Assembly: GCA_937915485.1 (NCBI GenBank)
Contig: CALGII010000041.1
Coordinates: forward strand, 1-7,772
Origin: an uncultured Ignavibacteriota bacterium
GTDB lineage: Bacteria > Bacteroidota > Ignavibacteria > Tepidaquicellales > Tepidaquicellaceae
Length of the DNA: 7,772 nucleotides
Reading direction: 5' to 3'
The notes beneath the pieces were generated by a model. That model ran no database searches. It had not been told where the DNA came from and worked only from the letters and a program-made list of their open reading frames with translations. Positions 6,252-7,772 of the stretch are shown piece by piece. The translations under genes were made by a program, and so were the position numbers. The first letter of the stretch is position 1. Every line of letters starts with the position of its first letter.

Positions 6252-7772
6252 TTATTCTTCCATTTTTCTAATCGCCTTGTAAAGCGCGAGTTTCTTGTCC
6301 GAGTCCTCTTTCGTGTACGTGTATATGTTCTTTATATCCATATACGCCATCAATGCCTCGAGTTTGTTTCCCTCCTTAACCGCGATGAGACCCCTGTAAT
6401 AATGCAGGTCGATGTATTCCGAAGACGGATACGAATCCGAGAAAGTTTTTTCAAGCGCTTCGAGAAGGTATTTCTTCGCAGTCTTGAACTCGTTCTTCTC
6501 GTAACTGATTTTGCCGAGTTGTATGTACGCCATTATGTACGACGGGTCTTTCTTCAGAAGCCTCCTGAACGTCGTTTCCGCCTTCGCGTAATCCTTCTGC
6601 TTGCAGTTTATTTCGCCTATCTGGTATAGTATGTAATTGTCAGTCGTGTCGCGCTTGTACATCTTCTCGTAAAAAACGAGCGCCTTTTTGTAATCCTTCG
6701 ACGTAGAGTACGCCGATGCGAGCGACGACGACAGCGTGTTAAGCAGGCTGTCCGACTGGAACTTCTCCTTTATCCTTATGTAAAAATCCTCCGCCTTCTG
6801 GAAATTTTCAGTGAACACGTAGAGTTCCATCATGTTCTGGTAAACGAGAAACGTGTCGGGCTTCATATCGAGGCAGAGGTTGTAATACTGCTCCGCCTTC
6901 CTGAAATTAATCTTGTTCAGCGAATCCTGTTTCACCGTAAGAGTGTCGTACGTTTTCATCGTATCCTTTTGCTTCGTGTAAAACCAACTCGAGTATAGTT
7001 TCGACTTGTATGAATCCGCGAGACGCAGGTTAGTGTTGAAAAGATTCTCTTTCTTCTTCGTGAGGAATTCCTGATTCGAGTCGAGTCTCGCGATGTCGAA
7101 CCCGTTCAGCAGTTTAGTGAAACTGTTTATCGCTATCGCGAAATTCAGATTCCCGTAAAATCCGTACGAATAAGTCGTGATGCCGATAACCTCGCCCTTC
7201 CCGTTGAAAAGCGCGCCGCCGCTGTTTCCCGGCGATATTGGAGCGGTTATTTGTATTACCTTGTCGAAAGTTCTTTCAATCAGCGCGTACGTCTGCGGGT
7301 CGTTGAACGATACTTTTTCGTTCTCCCTCAACGCCGCTATGATTCCCTCCGATATCGTGTACTCGAATCCGAGCGGGCTGCCAATCGCGTAAACGCTCTG
7401 CCCGACGCGCGGAAGGTCCGAATTGCCGATTGTAACGGCGTGGAAAACTATGTTGTCGGGATTAAGAATTCTGAGAATCGCGATGTCGTTCTTCTCGTCA
7501 ACCTGAATAAGTTCGGCGTTATAATACGTGCCGTCCGACGTTTTCACGAACAAACTGTCGAACCCGTCGACCACGTGAAGGTTCGTCGCCACGAAACCCG
7601 ACTTGTCAAAAATGAAGCCGCTGCCGCTGAGCATGTTCGTGTCCTTCGGCGTCGAATAGTAATAATAATAAGAATAGTAACTGTCCGTGTGATACCAGAT
7701 TGAAACCAGCGCGGGCTTGTTCTGCGCGATAATCTGCTCGGCGTTCAGGTCGTCGTCCTTGTTGACCTGCTG
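6252..7772 (-). CDS. Trypsin/HtrA-like serine protease with C-terminal TPR repeats, 5' end cut by window
   Basis: The frame is open to the right window edge, so 506 residues are visible and the true start lies outside; the Met codon at 7634 is internal, because the 46 codons before it continue the protease domain (AEQIIAQNKPALVSIW, the usual HtrA lead-in). The S1C-like domain spans about residues 11-220 of the visible part, with GSGFIF, His66 in TNLHVV, Asp96 in NDIAIL and Ser184 in GNSGGALF: an intact catalytic triad. No PDZ domain follows. After a polar linker, residues about 290-500 hold roughly five TPR-type helix pairs (YNLCLDMKPD, ALVFYEKMYKRD, AETTFRRLLKKDPSY and others), probably for protein binding. 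A tyrosine-rich stretch (about 27-39) sits just before the protease core. Location (periplasm or cytoplasm) depends on the missing N-terminus. It lies 21 nt upstream of sdhA on the same strand, so co-transcription is plausible. Confidence 0.92.
   Translation of the reverse strand, partial: QQVNKDDDLNAEQIIAQNKPALVSIWYHTDSYYSYYYYYSTPKDTNMLSGSGFIFDKSGFVATNLHVVDGFDSLFVKTSDGTYYNAELIQVDEKNDIAILRILNPDNIVFHAVTIGNSDLPRVGQSVYAIGSPLGFEYTISEGIIAALRENEKVSFNDPQTYALIERTFDKVIQITAPISPGNSGGALFNGKGEVIGITTYSYGFYGNLNFAIAINSFTKLLNGFDIARLDSNQEFLTKKKENLFNTNLRLADSYKSKLYSSWFYTKQKDTMKTYDTLTVKQDSLNKINFRKAEQYYNLCLDMKPDTFLVYQNMMELYVFTENFQKAEDFYIRIKEKFQSDSLLNTLSSSLASAYSTSKDYKKALVFYEKMYKRDTTDNYILYQIGEINCKQKDYAKAETTFRRLLKKDPSYIMAYIQLGKISYEKNEFKTAKKYLLEALEKTFSDSYPSSEYIDLHYYRGLIAVKEGNKLEALMAYMDIKNIYTYTKEDSDKKLALYKAIRKMEE

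Noticed and set aside
4947..6629. A 560-codon open frame on the plus strand, opposite sdhA and the end of the protease gene
   Set aside because: It lies antisense to a clear sdhA. Its translation is Arg- and Val-rich with no recognisable domain. The codon bias of sdhA (few codons giving stops on the other strand) explains the opening.
6252..7634. Taking the Met codon at 7634 as the protease start
   Set aside because: The same frame continues for 46 codons to the window edge and carries the typical HtrA lead-in segment, so the gene is 5'-truncated by the window and does not start there.

Overview
The window is one block of leftward (minus-strand) genes, cut at both ends by the window edges. 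The genes prefer G or C at third codon positions. The only long non-coding stretch is AT-rich and filled with repeats. Most starts lack a Shine-Dalgarno sequence, both M16 proteases are predicted to be exported, and one promoter candidate fits the Bacteroidota pattern (TTTG, 19 bp, TATCTTTA). Together these suggest a bacterium of the Bacteroidota/Chlorobiota/Ignavibacteriota group, probably an uncultured lineage. This placement is an inference from style, not from a marker gene.

Layout in the direction of transcription (right to left): (1) 7772-6252, a trypsin/HtrA-like serine protease fused to TPR repeats, with its 5' end beyond the window; (2) 6230-4476, sdhA, the succinate dehydrogenase/fumarate reductase flavoprotein; (3) 4476-3682, an unrecognised exported 264-residue protein whose start codon overlaps the sdhA stop; (4) 3680-2970, sdhB, the iron-sulfur subunit, starting 1 nt after gene 3 ends; (5) 2969-2284, a 686-bp gap holding three copies of a 172-227 bp fold-back repeat built from CACTAAG-type words, plus an inverted terminal fragment; (6) 2283-943, an exported M16 zinc protease with an intact HxxEH motif; (7) 926-1, an exported M16-like partner without the zinc site, running off the left edge.

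Genes 2-4 are packed so tightly that they are almost certainly one transcript with coupled translation. SdhA and SdhB form the cytoplasmic catalytic half of complex II. No sdhC/sdhD membrane anchor lies beside them, and an exported protein occupies the place between the two catalytic genes. Genes 6 and 7 look like a heterodimeric M16 pair (catalytic plus inactive), probably acting on peptides outside the cytoplasm.

The two most unusual items are the exported protein inserted between sdhA and sdhB, and the fold-back repeat array starting within 10 nt of the sdhB stop codon. I saw no RNA gene, CRISPR array, transposase or origin.
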